This document shows, one piece after another, positions 1 to 8,102 of a DNA stretch of 48,138 nt (position 1 is the first letter of the stretch; each line of letters opens with the position of its first letter). The notes beneath the pieces were generated by a model. That model searched no databases, was not told the origin of the DNA, and saw nothing but the letters and a program-made list of their open reading frames with translations. The stretch covers positions 1-48,138 of the forward strand of contig CANHIJ010000016.1 of NCBI GenBank assembly GCA_947460575.1, in the 5' to 3' direction. The position numbers and the translations under genes were made by a program. Origin of the DNA: Verrucomicrobiales bacterium. GTDB taxonomy: Bacteria > Verrucomicrobiota > Verrucomicrobiia > Verrucomicrobiales > V1-33.

Positions 1-74
1 CAAGTCGCTGATAGAGAGCGATTTGACGCGAGGATGCCCGAGGCTAAACTGTGGCTGGTTTTTCCCCACCCGCC

Positions 75-1304
75 ATGCCTGCTCCCCGCCGCTTCCTCTC
101 TGACCAGTCTCAGGCTGGCTGTTTTCACGTGGTGAACCGCGTCTACGACCGCAAATTCCTCCTCGACGCCGAGGGCAAGGAATTCTTCCTCCGGGTGCTG
201 CGCGCCTACGAGGACGTCCTGGGGGTGGAGGTGCTGACCTTTTGCGTCATGGACAACCACTTCCACCTGCTCCTGAGGGTTCCCCACCGACCGAAGGACT
301 TTGACGTGCCCCTAGAGGTGGTGGTGGAACGGCTGGAGCGGGCTTTGGGGCGACTGACCGTGCAGCGGATGCACCGCCGCCTGCAACTGCTGCGGGACGC
401 AAAAGACGAGGCGGGGATTGAAGTTTGGCGGGTGCAGCAGGTGAAGCGGATGTTTTCCCTGAGCGAGTTCATGAAGTCGGTGCAGCAGCGCTTTTCGCGG
501 TGGTACAATGCGCGGGCGGAGCGGCGGGGGGCTTTTTGGGAGGGGCGCTTCACTTCGCTAATGGTCCAAGAGGAAGAGCGAGTGCTGCGCACGATGGCGG
601 CCTACATCGACCTCAATCCGCTGCGGGCGGGAATGGTGGAGGATCCGGGGGACTACCGCTGGGGCGGGTACGCCGAGGCCATGGCGGGGAAGAGTCGGGC
701 GCGGCGGGGGCTGGTGCGGATCATTGGGGCCGCGGCCTGGGGGAAGGCGTCGCTGGCAGATTGGAAGCCGAGGGCGGAGGAGATGGGTGGAGGGGGCGGG
801 TGGGCGGTCGGGGAATGCGAGAGATTGCCCTGGGGCGCGGAGGCTTTTCCGGGGCGGGTGGAGCGGCGGGCACTGGTCTACTATCGGGCCCTGCTGGGGG
901 GACAGGGAGCGGAGCGCAAGGGGCCGGACGGGGTGGTATTCCGGAGGGGGCTGTCGGAGAAAGTGCGGGAACGATTGCGGTCACCGAGCGAGCGGCGGTT
1001 GGCGGCAGAGGTGCTGATTCGGCGGGTCCAGCATTTCACGAGGGGGGTGATTTTGGGCGGGCGCTCGTTTGTGGACGAGTGGTTTGAGGGGCACCGGGAG
1101 GTGGTGCAGGGCAGCAGCCGGGAGGGGCGCCAACGGGGGAGCCGCAGCCTGGGGCTGGCAGCGCTGCGCGGGCTGTATGCCTTCCGGCGACTGCGATCGC
1201 CCACCCCGCCAACCGCTAGCGAGATAGCTCTGAGTGAAATTCCTCAGATAAGCAAAATGGGGAGCGCGCAAATTGCCGAGGGGCCCGCGGCGGTGCAATG
1301 CTAA
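75..1304 (+). CDS. REP-associated tyrosine transposase-like protein (RAYT, Y1_Tnp family)
   Basis: Predicted single-strand DNA transposase/nickase of the Y1_Tnp (HUH) family; relatives act on palindromic REP repeats rather than moving as ordinary insertion sequences. The HUH motif is visible as MDNHFHLLL (His 62 and 64). The family block YNAR-ERRG-FWEGRF follows, with Tyr144 the likely nucleophile, then AAYIDLNPLRAGMV near 176-188. At 409 residues it is longer than compact RAYTs; the last ~200 residues are Gly/Arg-rich without a recognised domain, although an RxQHFTRGVILGG segment resembles C-terminal regions of long RAYTs. An in-frame GTG lies at 51, but the ATG at 75 begins the conserved MPAPRRF stretch, so I prefer it. 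No terminal inverted repeats were seen next to the gene. It may relate to the palindromes at 9.9-11.3 kb, which is inference. Confidence 0.85.
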   Translation: MPAPRRFLSDQSQAGCFHVVNRVYDRKFLLDAEGKEFFLRVLRAYEDVLGVEVLTFCVMDNHFHLLLRVPHRPKDFDVPLEVVVERLERALGRLTVQRMHRRLQLLRDAKDEAGIEVWRVQQVKRMFSLSEFMKSVQQRFSRWYNARAERRGAFWEGRFTSLMVQEEERVLRTMAAYIDLNPLRAGMVEDPGDYRWGGYAEAMAGKSRARRGLVRIIGAAAWGKASLADWKPRAEEMGGGGGWAVGECERLPWGAEAFPGRVERRALVYYRALLGGQGAERKGPDGVVFRRGLSEKVRERLRSPSERRLAAEVLIRRVQHFTRGVILGGRSFVDEWFEGHREVVQGSSREGRQRGSRSLGLAALRGLYAFRRLRSPTPPTASEIALSEIPQISKMGSAQIAEGPAAVQC

Positions 1305-1352
1305 TAGAAAGAACTCAAGCGGAGCTCGCAATATGGGCCGACGGGCGAGGGG

Positions 1353-1428
1353 TGGTGGACAGGCTGGGACTCGAACCCAGGACCAGATGGTTAAAAGCCG
1401 CCTGCTCTACCAACTGAGCTACCTGTCC
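1353..1428 (-). tRNA. tRNA-Lys (anticodon TTT)
   Basis: A complete cloverleaf reads on the minus strand. Acceptor GGACAGG pairs with CCTGTCC, the D-stem GCTC with GAGC, and the T-stem CTGGG with CCCAG around TTCGAGT. The anticodon loop is CTTTTAA, giving anticodon TTT (Lys). Discriminator A and an encoded CCA end the 76-nt gene. The anticodon stem GGCGG/CCATC has one G-U pair and one C-A mismatch (positions 29-41), which is unusual, but every other part is canonical. It lies between the converging end of the RAYT gene and the upstream region of the DUF1501 gene. Confidence 0.95.
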
Positions 1429-1633
1429 ATTCGCTGCTAGCGGCCGATCGGCGCTGCGCGAATTGTTCCAATACACCCGAAACGACCAACCGCAAGCCTT
1501 TTTGCGGAGGTCGGGAAGCTTAAATCCGGCGGAAAAGGTGAAGGGGTGCGGACGTATTAAAAATAGATTTTATATCGCGCGCGCCAACTCCAGCCCGGAG
1601 GAGGCCGCTTGAACCGCCTAAACTCCAGCCGCC

Positions 1634-3103
1634 ATGTTCCGCCTTCCCGGTGCCCCCGCCAAAGATTTGTGTGATTCCCACCTGGGAGCAACCCGGCGCG
1701 ATTTTCTGCGCGTGGGCGGCAGCGGCATGCTTGGCTTGACGCTCAACCAGATTTTTCGCGCTCAGGCAGCGGCCGAGAGCAGCGGCGCTGGCGGCGGGCC
1801 CGGTTGGGGCAAAGCCAAAAGTGTAATCCTGCTGTATCTCCAAGGCGGCCCGAGCCACCTGGATCTCTGGGACCCCAAGGAAAACGTGCCCACCAACGTC
1901 AAAAGCGAGTTCAAGTCGATCCCGACAAAAATACCGGGCGTTCAGTTCACAGAGTTGCTGCCCCGCCTGGCCACGGTGAACGACAAGTTCACCTTGATTC
2001 GATCGATGAGTTATACCCCTAACGGGCTCTTCAATCACACCGCAGCTATTTATCAGATGATGACGGGTTACACCACGGACAAGGTTAGCCCATCTGGCCA
2101 GCTAGAGCCGCCCAGCCCCAAGGACTTTCCCAACTTTGGGGCCAACATCATCCGACTCAAGCCCTCCGACGTCCCGATGCTTCCCTTTGTGATGCTGCCG
2201 CGCCCCCTCCAGGAGAGCAATGTGGTGGGCAAGGCGGGGACGGCCGGTTTCCTGGGGAAAGCCTTTGATCCTTATACTCTGTACCCGGACGGCGACGACA
2301 TGGACTTGGACAAGATGAGCCGGATTCGCATCGACGACCTGCAACTTCGCCCAGACGTCTTCACGGTGCGCCTGCAGCGCCGCGCTCGGCTGCGCGAAAC
2401 CCTTGAAAAGCAGATGCCGGAGTTGGAGAAGGCGGTGGCCTCTTATCAACTGGATGAATACTACGACCGGGCTCTCAATTTGATCGTGAGCGGCCGCGCC
2501 CGGGAGGCCTTCGCTATTGAGCAGGAGTCCGCCGCCCTGCGCGACAAGTATGGGCGCAACACGTTTGGCCAAAGCTGCCTACTGGCGCGCCGCCTGGTTG
2601 AAGCGGGGACCAAGGTCGTAGAGGTGATCTGGCCTAAAGTCGCCAATTCTGACAACCATTCGTGGGACGTTCACAGCGGCCTCTTCAAGCGGATGAAGGA
2701 CCAAGCGGCTCCGATGTTGGACAACGGCCTGAGTTCTCTGCTGGAGGATTTGGACGAGCGCGGCCTTCTCGACAGCACTTTGGTGGTGGCCGTTGGGGAG
2801 TTTGGCCGCAGTCCAGTAAAGGGCGTCAGCACGTCAGGCAACGGCAACACCCCCGATGGGCGAGACCATTGGCCCTATTGCTATTCGGCGGTGGTAGCGG
2901 GGGCAGGCATCAAGCGCGGCTACGTCCATGGCAAATCGGATGCTACTGGCTCGGCCCCGGCGGAGGATCCGGTCCACCCGGGGGAATTGTTGGCTACCAT
3001 CTACCATGCCGTCGGAATCGCGCCAGAAACCATCGTCCACAATCACCTCAACCAGCCCCGCGAACTGGTCAAGGCCGCCGCGGTGTCCCAGTTGTTCGCG
3101 TAA
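1634..3103 (+). CDS. DUF1501 family protein, Tat-exported (orphan copy)
   Basis: Exported protein of the DUF1501 family (PF07394), related to the alkaline phosphatase/sulfatase fold; biochemical role unknown. A twin-arginine signal ([10 protein letters not shown], Arg21-Arg22) is preceded by a 20-residue n-region containing CDSHLGAT, typical of this subgroup. Family segments include [18 protein letters not shown] (residues ~63-80), [35 protein letters not shown] and [11 protein letters not shown] with the later [10 protein letters not shown]. Length (489 aa) is normal for the family. DUF1501 genes usually sit directly after a DUF1549/DUF1553 gene, as the second copy at 16054 does; this one has no such partner in the window. 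Nothing in the 205 bases between the tRNA and the start was recognised as a promoter with confidence. Confidence 0.9.
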   Translation: MFRLPGAPAKDLCDSHLGATRRDFLRVGGSGMLGLTLNQIFRAQAAAESSGAGGGPGWGKAKSVILLYLQGGPSHLDLWDPKENVPTNVKSEFKSIPTKIPGVQFTELLPRLATVNDKFTLIRSMSYTPNGLFNHTAAIYQMMTGYTTDKVSPSGQLEPPSPKDFPNFGANIIRLKPSDVPMLPFVMLPRPLQESNVVGKAGTAGFLGKAFDPYTLYPDGDDMDLDKMSRIRIDDLQLRPDVFTVRLQRRARLRETLEKQMPELEKAVASYQLDEYYDRALNLIVSGRAREAFAIEQESAALRDKYGRNTFGQSCLLARRLVEAGTKVVEVIWPKVANSDNHSWDVHSGLFKRMKDQAAPMLDNGLSSLLEDLDERGLLDSTLVVAVGEFGRSPVKGVSTSGNGNTPDGRDHWPYCYSAVVAGAGIKRGYVHGKSDATGSAPAEDPVHPGELLATIYHAVGIAPETIVHNHLNQPRELVKAAAVSQLFA

Positions 3104-3468
3104 AGCAATGGCCCTGGGGTCCCTTCCCCCAAATCCCCCGCCCGCCGAGGGGATCCTGCTGGAGGCGGGGCGCTCCTTGTTTCTCTGCCCTCTGCGTCTC
3201 AACGGGAGGTGCGACGGCGCTTGGTCGCCGACGGGAGGGGACGGTGCGGCGCCGACAACCCGCCCACCATGACGGCAGGCTAAGCGAGAGACGCAAGGTC
3301 CCCTCCACTTAAAATCAGAGAATTACCGCGATTCTTCCCATAGTTGTTTTCCTCCTAGGATGGCCTGAGGTGACACATCGATTGGCCCGGATATTCCGCG
3401 GGGTCCTGTCCCGGGGGCGGAGCGATTGACCTAGGTCGCCCACGCCCGAGTTCCCCGGCGCGAAGGCA
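3104..3468. other. Intergenic stretch without recognised gene
   Basis: About 365 bases between the stop of the DUF1501 gene and the rpsD terminator. It is GC-rich; the only structure seen is a weak hairpin around 3211-3226 (CGGCGCTTGGTCGCCG). Short open frames here are shadows in high-GC sequence. No RNA gene recognised. Confidence 0.6.
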
Positions 3469-3500
3469 CAAAAAAGCGGCAGCCCGAGAAGGCTGCCGCT
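3469..3500 (-). terminator. Rho-independent terminator after rpsD
   Basis: On the minus strand a perfect 9-bp stem GCGGCAGCC/GGCTGCCGC (3491-3499 with 3476-3484) with a 6-nt loop is followed by six T. It lies 25 bases past the rpsD stop, so it ends the ribosomal-protein transcript there. Confidence 0.9.
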
Positions 3501-3524
3501 CTGAAAGGGGACGAATCGTTCGCT

Positions 3525-4136
3525 TTAGCGGGAATAGAGTTCAACCACCAGTTGCTCGTTGACGATGGGGTCGATTTCCTCACGGCTGGGGATACGATTC
3601 ACAGTGCCGCCAAGTTTTTCCTTGTCCTGAGTGACCCAGTCAGGGGTGGGTACCGCCTGGGTGAGGTCGAGGGCGCGCACGCCCATCTGCTGGGAGCGGA
3701 CCTTGCCTTTCATGGCGATGACGTCGCCGGGGCGGCATTGGTACGAAGGGATGTTCACCTTAGTACCGTTGACCGTGACGTGCCCATGGCCAACGTATTG
3801 GCGGGCGGCGTTGCGGGAATTGGCCAAGCCGAGTCGGTAGATGACATTGTCGAGGCGCAGTTCCAGCATCTGGAGCAAAATTTCTCCGGTGATGCCGCGG
3901 CGGCGGGAAGCCTCTTCGAAGAACTTGCGGAATTGCTTTTCCAACATCCCGTATTGGTAGCGCAGCTTCTGCTTCTCGGCCAAAGCGACGGCGTAGTCCG
4001 AGAGCTTCTTGCGGCCACTGCGGGCCCCGTGCTGGCCGGGGGCGAAGTTGCGGCGTTCCATGGCTTTGGAGGGGCCAAAAATGGCGACTCCAAAGCGGCG
4101 GCTGATTTTGTCTTTAGGACCCGTGTAACGTGCCAT
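3525..4136 (-). CDS. rpsD: 30S ribosomal protein S4
   Basis: Primary 16S rRNA-binding protein of the small subunit and an early assembly factor; in many bacteria it also represses its own operon. The 203-residue sequence is the usual length and begins MARYTGPKDKISRRFGVAIFG. The C-terminal S4 RNA-binding domain is clear (LELRLDNVIYRLGLANSRNAARQYVGHGHVTVNG, about residues 90-125). The N-terminal region has no cysteines, so this is the zinc-free (C-minus) form. It is the last gene of the minus-strand ribosomal cluster, 36 bases after rpsK, and is followed at once by a strong terminator; the rpoA and rplQ genes that often follow rpsD are absent. Confidence 0.98.
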   Translation of the reverse strand: MARYTGPKDKISRRFGVAIFGPSKAMERRNFAPGQHGARSGRKKLSDYAVALAEKQKLRYQYGMLEKQFRKFFEEASRRRGITGEILLQMLELRLDNVIYRLGLANSRNAARQYVGHGHVTVNGTKVNIPSYQCRPGDVIAMKGKVRSQQMGVRALDLTQAVPTPDWVTQDKEKLGGTVNRIPSREEIDPIVNEQLVVELYSR

Positions 4137-4172
4137 GTGTGTATGTAAGTCTGAAAGGTGAAAGAAAAAGGA

Positions 4173-4706
4173 CTAGACGCGGCGGGCCTTGGGAGGGCGG
4201 CAGCCGTTGTGGGGAACAGGAGTCACATCCTTGATCGCAAGGACATCCACCCCCAGGGCCTGCACGGCGCGCACCGCCGATTCCCGGCCGGAGCCAGGAC
4301 CCTTGACGCGGACTTCGGCTTCGCGGAGTCCGTGGCCCATCGCCTGACGGCAGGCATCTTGGGAAACCATCTGGGCAGCGTAGGCGGTGCTCTTGCGGCT
4401 GCCCTTGAAGCCCATCTTGCCCGCGCTGGACCAGCCAATCACGTTCCCCTTCAAGTCGGTCACGGTGACCAAGGTATTGTTGAAAGTGGAAACCACGTGG
4501 ACGATGCCAGAGGTGATGTTCTTGGAGCCCTTGGCCTTGACAATTTTCGGCAAATTGTCGCCAGCGGGATCCAGGAGGAGCTTGACGGCCTCTTTGGAGG
4601 CGGCGGCCGCGGCGGCAGCCTTTTCTTCCGCCGTCTGCACCGGAGGAGCGACGGGGGCGGGGACGGGAGCGACAGCTTCCGCCGGTTTGAGGGATTCTTC
4701 AGCCAT
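4173..4706 (-). CDS. rpsK: 30S ribosomal protein S11 with long N-terminal extension
   Basis: S11 binds 16S rRNA in the platform of the small subunit near the mRNA exit. The conserved core starts near residue 57 ([22 protein letters not shown]) and ends with the canonical [13 protein letters not shown] tail. At 177 residues it is about 48 longer than the usual ~129. The extra N-terminus is Ala/Pro/Glu-rich low complexity (residues ~1-50, with a run of eight alanines) and is probably unstructured. The ATG at 4706 lies 27 bases past the rpsM stop, and no internal start near the core is clearly better, so the extension looks genuinely translated. Confidence 0.96.
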   Translation of the reverse strand: MAEESLKPAEAVAPVPAPVAPPVQTAEEKAAAAAAASKEAVKLLLDPAGDNLPKIVKAKGSKNITSGIVHVVSTFNNTLVTVTDLKGNVIGWSSAGKMGFKGSRKSTAYAAQMVSQDACRQAMGHGLREAEVRVKGPGSGRESAVRAVQALGVDVLAIKDVTPVPHNGCRPPKARRV

Positions 4707-4733
4707 AGGGATCGTGGGAAAGGGGAGGAGAAA

Positions 4734-5117
4734 TTACTTCTTGGTGGCCTTGCGCTGGACCCCGACGGTACGGCGGGGACCCTTGCGGGTGCGCCCGTTG
4801 GTCTTGGTGCGCTGGCCGCGGACGGGAAGTCCCTTGCGGTGGCGCACGCCGCGGTAGCAGTTGATCTGCTGGAGGCGCTTCAAATTGATCTGGATTTCCC
4901 GGCGCAGGTCGCCTTCGATGGTGATGCCGTTGGCCTGGATGATCTGAATGATGGCACCGAGCTGCTCGTTGGAAAGCTCACCGGCCCGCGTGTTGGGGTC
5001 GATGTTGGCTTGACCAAGGATTTTGCGGGCTAGGGAGGGGCCCACGCCGTAAATGTAAGGGAGAGAAGCTTCGATGCGCTTCTCGTTGGGGATATCGACG
5101 CCGAGCAGTCTGGCCAT
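4734..5117 (-). CDS. rpsM: 30S ribosomal protein S13
   Basis: Small-subunit head protein that contacts the P-site tRNA and the large subunit (bridge B1). Its 127 residues are a standard length: N-terminal [26 protein letters not shown], a helix-two-turn-helix around 15-80, and the basic tail [25 protein letters not shown] that reaches the tRNAs. Second gene of the cluster, 37 bases after rpmJ. Confidence 0.98.
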   Translation of the reverse strand: MARLLGVDIPNEKRIEASLPYIYGVGPSLARKILGQANIDPNTRAGELSNEQLGAIIQIIQANGITIEGDLRREIQINLKRLQQINCYRGVRHRKGLPVRGQRTKTNGRTRKGPRRTVGVQRKATKK

Positions 5118-5154
5118 GAGATGTGGGAATGAGTGTCAGTTGAGGGAGGAAAGA

Positions 5155-5268
5155 TCAGCCTTGGCGCTGTTTGTGCCGAGGATTTTTACAGATGACGCGG
5201 ACCACGCCCTCGCGGCGCACGATGCGGCAGGATTCGCAGAGTTGCTTGACAGAGGGACGAACTTTCAT
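5155..5268 (-). CDS. rpmJ: 50S ribosomal protein L36
   Basis: Smallest large-subunit protein, 37 residues, starting [21 protein letters not shown]. The zinc ribbon is intact (Cys11, Cys14, Cys27 and His32: C-x2-C, then C and H in [12 protein letters not shown]), so this is the zinc-binding type. The open frame runs upstream to 5385, but the first 39 codons of that longer version match nothing in L36; the ATG at 5268 is the family start. First gene of the rpmJ-rpsM-rpsK-rpsD cluster. Confidence 0.96.
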   Translation of the reverse strand: MKVRPSVKQLCESCRIVRREGVVRVICKNPRHKQRQG

Positions 5269-5452
5269 GGCGGCGTTGAAGGGGGGTCGGAGGGACGGGG
5301 AGTGCAGCAGAGGCAGGTGAGAAAACTCGGCGCTTCTGGAAATCGACCCGGGGGAGGATTGAACCATGCAGCGCCGCCACGCCATGTTTGGCGCGGAGGG
5401 GCAGGATCAGTAACACACCGCGGGCGCTTGGCAAGGCGCGATGTGCATTTTT

Positions 5453-6136
5453 TTAGTGGGCCGCCCCCCCTGGCGCCAAGCCCCCGTCAGCCATGGCCAG
5501 GCGGCCTGGAATCTGCGCAGCGATTTCCGCGCTGTGGGTCACCACGACGATGGTTGCCAAACCGCTGCGGTGCACCTCTTGAAAGAGCGCCATGACGCGC
5601 GCCGCGTTGGCCGAATCCAAATTTCCCGTGGGCTCGTCGGCCAGGAGCAGCCGCGGCCGGTGCACCAGCGCCCGGGCCACCGCGGCCCGCTGCAGTTCCC
5701 CTCCGCTGACTTCGTGAGGGAGCCGACCGCCCTTTTCCTCCAACCCCGCCAGGGACAGCAGTTCGCCTCCGCGGGCCCGCGCCGCCCCGCGACCTACCCC
5801 CGCGAGCACCAGCGGCAAGCTCACATTTTCCAGCAGCGTCAAGCCCGGTAGCAGGTGAAAAAATTGGAACACGATGCCCACCGTTTCCCTCCGGTAACGC
5901 GTCCGCTGGGCTTCGCTGGCGGAGTGCAAGGCCACCCCCGCCACCTCCACCGTGCCCTCGTCGGGCTGGTCCAGCGCCCCCAACAAATGCAACAAGGTGC
6001 TCTTGCCGCAGCCGCTGGGCCCAGTGATCGCGGTCATGGTGCCCGCCGCCAGGTCCAGGGAAAACCCCTCCAGGGCACGCGCCCGGGCCCCGCTGCTTTC
6101 GCGGTAGGCGCGGCTAACTTGGCGGAGGCGAATCAT
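5453..6136 (-). CDS. ABC transporter ATP-binding protein, LolD/MacB-like
   Basis: ATPase subunit of the LolD/MacB (MJ0796-like) class, whose partners are FtsX-type permeases that extrude lipoproteins, peptides or macrolides. In the 227 residues: Walker A GPSGCGKST (~39-47), Q-loop VFQFFHLLPGLT (~89-100), signature VSGGELQRAAVARAL (~138-152), Walker B LLLADEPTGNLD (~159-170) and H-loop VVVTHS. The EPTGNLD form is characteristic of this subfamily. No permease gene is adjacent: the upstream neighbour is a pyrimidine-rich non-coding tract and downstream is rpmJ, so its partner is probably encoded elsewhere. It ends in GGLAPGGAAH. Confidence 0.92.
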   Translation of the reverse strand: MIRLRQVSRAYRESSGARARALEGFSLDLAAGTMTAITGPSGCGKSTLLHLLGALDQPDEGTVEVAGVALHSASEAQRTRYRRETVGIVFQFFHLLPGLTLLENVSLPLVLAGVGRGAARARGGELLSLAGLEEKGGRLPHEVSGGELQRAAVARALVHRPRLLLADEPTGNLDSANAARVMALFQEVHRSGLATIVVVTHSAEIAAQIPGRLAMADGGLAPGGAAH

Positions 6137-6335
6137 GCGAGGGAGCCAAGGGGTGGCGCCTGTACTTGCCCCCGCTCCGGGCCTCCATCAAGCGTAAAAG
6201 CCGCCCACCCAGGCCTCGCCTCGTCCCCCGGCCCGGCGCCCGGGGCCAACCCCGGGCAATGCCCCAGGCCGGGGCCAGGAAATGCCCGGGGGCTGCGCTG
6301 AGCAGCGCCAAACTTGCCGAAAGTCCGCTTCCTTG

Positions 6336-6500
6336 GAAGTATTCCCTCCTCACCCCATGGCCCCACTTCCCATTCCACCCCTTCCCTCTCCCTTCCATTC
6401 CCGCTTTCCCCACTCCCTTTTCCCCCACTCCCGCTTTCCCCTCGCAGCCTGCCTCCCGCCCCCCTTCCCCCCGCTCCCCCTCGCGCCTCCCTCAAACAAA
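6336..6500. repeat. Polypyrimidine low-complexity tract
   Basis: Most of 6336-6500 is C/T on the plus strand (purines rare), with imperfect internal repeats of CCACTCCC and CCCGCTTTCCC. It lies inside a 510-base gap (6137-6646) between the ABC ATPase start and a 104-aa gene end. Open frames here are Pro/Ser/Leu or Gly/Arg-Glu low complexity and are artefacts. A mirror-like polypyrimidine tract can form a triplex (H-DNA), but no function is shown. Confidence 0.7.
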
Positions 6501-6646
6501 GCGTCCCGACCAGAAATCTGGCCGGGACCGCTCGGAATAGGTGGAGGGGTGCCGTGAGCCGCCAGGGGAGTTGGCCTCGCATGGGATCCAACTGGCCTCA
6601 GCCGGGCCAATTCAGAGCGGGGTGGGGTGGGCGGGCGGCGGCGGAA

Positions 6647-6961
6647 TCAGGCGCTGGCGACAGCGGGTTCGACGGGCTCGGGAGGCGTGAGGGCGTCCTT
6701 GAGCTTTTCGAGTCCCCGATATTGCTTAACGTTTTTTTCCACCATGCCGCGCGACACGAGGTTTTGGAGCTTTTCGTAGGCCCGCAGGCGCAGCATCTCC
6801 TCGCCCCCGCTGACAGCATTCCGCAGCTTCAAGCACTCGTACACCGCCTCGAACAGGCTGTTGAAATCGTAGACCTTCGGTTTGAGAAGGGCAGCTACGA
6901 GCTCATCAGTGACATGATCCGGAAGTCGTCGGGAGAACCTGGTTCGTTTGGTGGTAGCCAT
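6647..6961 (-). CDS. Small conserved-looking protein of unknown function (104 aa)
   Basis: Not recognised. The 104-residue product is charged and mostly helical: a basic N-terminus (MATTKRTRFSRRLPDHV), a central segment LLKPKVYDFNSLFEAVYECLKLRNAVSGGEE, and a helix-turn-helix-like stretch MLRLRAYEKLQNLVSRGMVEKNVKQYRGL (~60-88), ending in Pro/Val-rich residues. The last part resembles a winged-helix lysine-rich recognition element, so a DNA- or RNA-binding role is possible but is only inference. An exact TATAAT lies on the minus strand at 7139-7144 with a poor -35. Balanced codon use and a sensible protein support a real gene. Confidence 0.7.
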   Translation of the reverse strand: MATTKRTRFSRRLPDHVTDELVAALLKPKVYDFNSLFEAVYECLKLRNAVSGGEEMLRLRAYEKLQNLVSRGMVEKNVKQYRGLEKLKDALTPPEPVEPAVASA

Positions 6962-7190
6962 AGATTTCCCAGTTTAGCACACTTATGCAAACCTGCGACC
7001 GAATTCGTGATCTCATCCTAAGGTTTTCCCTTAAACGCCCTCCCGGGGGCCGCCTTGGGACCCATTTCAGGTGACTTTTTCGCCAAAAAGCCCACCTCGG
7101 CGGCGCAATTTTCCCGGAATTTCCAAAAAAACCTGAAAATTATAGAGGGGTTTTCCTCATTTTTGATTCGCAAGTCGGCGGCGGGGCCGC

Positions 7191-7937
7191 TCAGCGCGGG
7201 TCAAGCTTGGGCTTGGCAGGGCGGGAGGCGGGCGGTTTTGGCCGCGGCAATTCGGCCCGCGGCGGGGCCTGGGCGCCTGCGGGAGGAACCGCGGTGGCCT
7301 CGGCGAGGGGGGCGGCGCCGTCGTCAAACCCTCCGATGCACTTCAAGCCGTCTGGGCTGATTTCAAAGGCTTCAATGCTGCAGGGGTAGACGGTGTCGGC
7401 ATGCTCGTCGATAATCTTTTGGCCAAAGGCCTGGAAGGCCCCGAAATTGCGGGAAAACAAGTAGACGGTTTGCCGATCGGGCATCAAGGCCACAAGGCGG
7501 TCGCCCAAAACTCCCTGGAAGAGGGGCAGCAGGCGGGGCGAGAGCACTACGCTGGCCGAGAAGGGGCGCTCGCCCCGCAGCTTAATATAGGCGATCTGCC
7601 CAGATGCGTCCCGCTCCACCACCGGCTTCAAGGTAACCAACAGGCGGGTCGCCGCGGCCGCCGCCCGGGCCATGAACTGGTCCCAGTCCAAGCCCGTGGC
7701 CGCGAATTCCTCTCGGGACAAGTGGGTCAAACCGAGCACCGCATCCTCGCGCGCGGGGACTACCACGGTGCGCAGGGCCCCGGGCAAGGGGCGCGCCAGC
7801 GCGGTCCTCAGGGAGATTGGCTCCAGGGCCGCCACCAAGGGCTCCAGGGCGGTTACCGGAGCGGCTCCTGCAAGCCCCAAAGCCAGCAGCCACAATCCCG
7901 CCGTCGGCCAGATGCATTGCCATTTCATTCTTTGCAC
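7191..7937 (-). CDS. Exported protein of unknown function with Pro-rich tail
   Basis: Not recognised. The N-terminus (MQRMKWQCIWPTAGLWLLALGLAGAAPVTA) is a plain Sec signal peptide with likely cleavage after AGA or TALA. The mature part (about 30-205) is a mixed globular sequence with EDAVLGLTHLSREEFAATGLDWDQFMARAAAAATRL, later LVALMPDRQTVYLFSRNFGAFQAFG, and two cysteines (YPCSIEAFEISPDGLKCIGG) that could pair. The last ~40 residues are Pro/Ala/Lys-rich (PRPKPPASRPAKPKLDPR), probably a flexible or wall-contact tail. It stands alone on the minus strand, and the hsdR remnant begins divergently ~165 bases upstream. Confidence 0.75.
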   Translation of the reverse strand: MQRMKWQCIWPTAGLWLLALGLAGAAPVTALEPLVAALEPISLRTALARPLPGALRTVVVPAREDAVLGLTHLSREEFAATGLDWDQFMARAAAAATRLLVTLKPVVERDASGQIAYIKLRGERPFSASVVLSPRLLPLFQGVLGDRLVALMPDRQTVYLFSRNFGAFQAFGQKIIDEHADTVYPCSIEAFEISPDGLKCIGGFDDGAAPLAEATAVPPAGAQAPPRAELPRPKPPASRPAKPKLDPR

Positions 7938-8102
7938 ATCGCCCGCAACCCAGCCCCGCGCAAGCCCGGGAACTCGGCGAAATCCCTCGGCGCTAGTGTT
8001 CCGGGATTCCTAGCTTGGCAAACCCCGGCGGACCAGCTAGGGGTGGTCCCGGCGGGACCCTCTCTGCGCCGCCCCTCTCCCCTCCCATGCCCCCGCCTCG
8101 CG

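Noticed and set aside
425..1087. 220-residue Gly/Ala-rich open frame overlapping the transposase
   Set aside because: Off-frame reading of the high-GC RAYT gene.
4158..5033. 291-residue open frame antisense to rpsK and rpsM
   Set aside because: Gly/Ala/Val-rich shadow of two clear ribosomal protein genes on the other strand.
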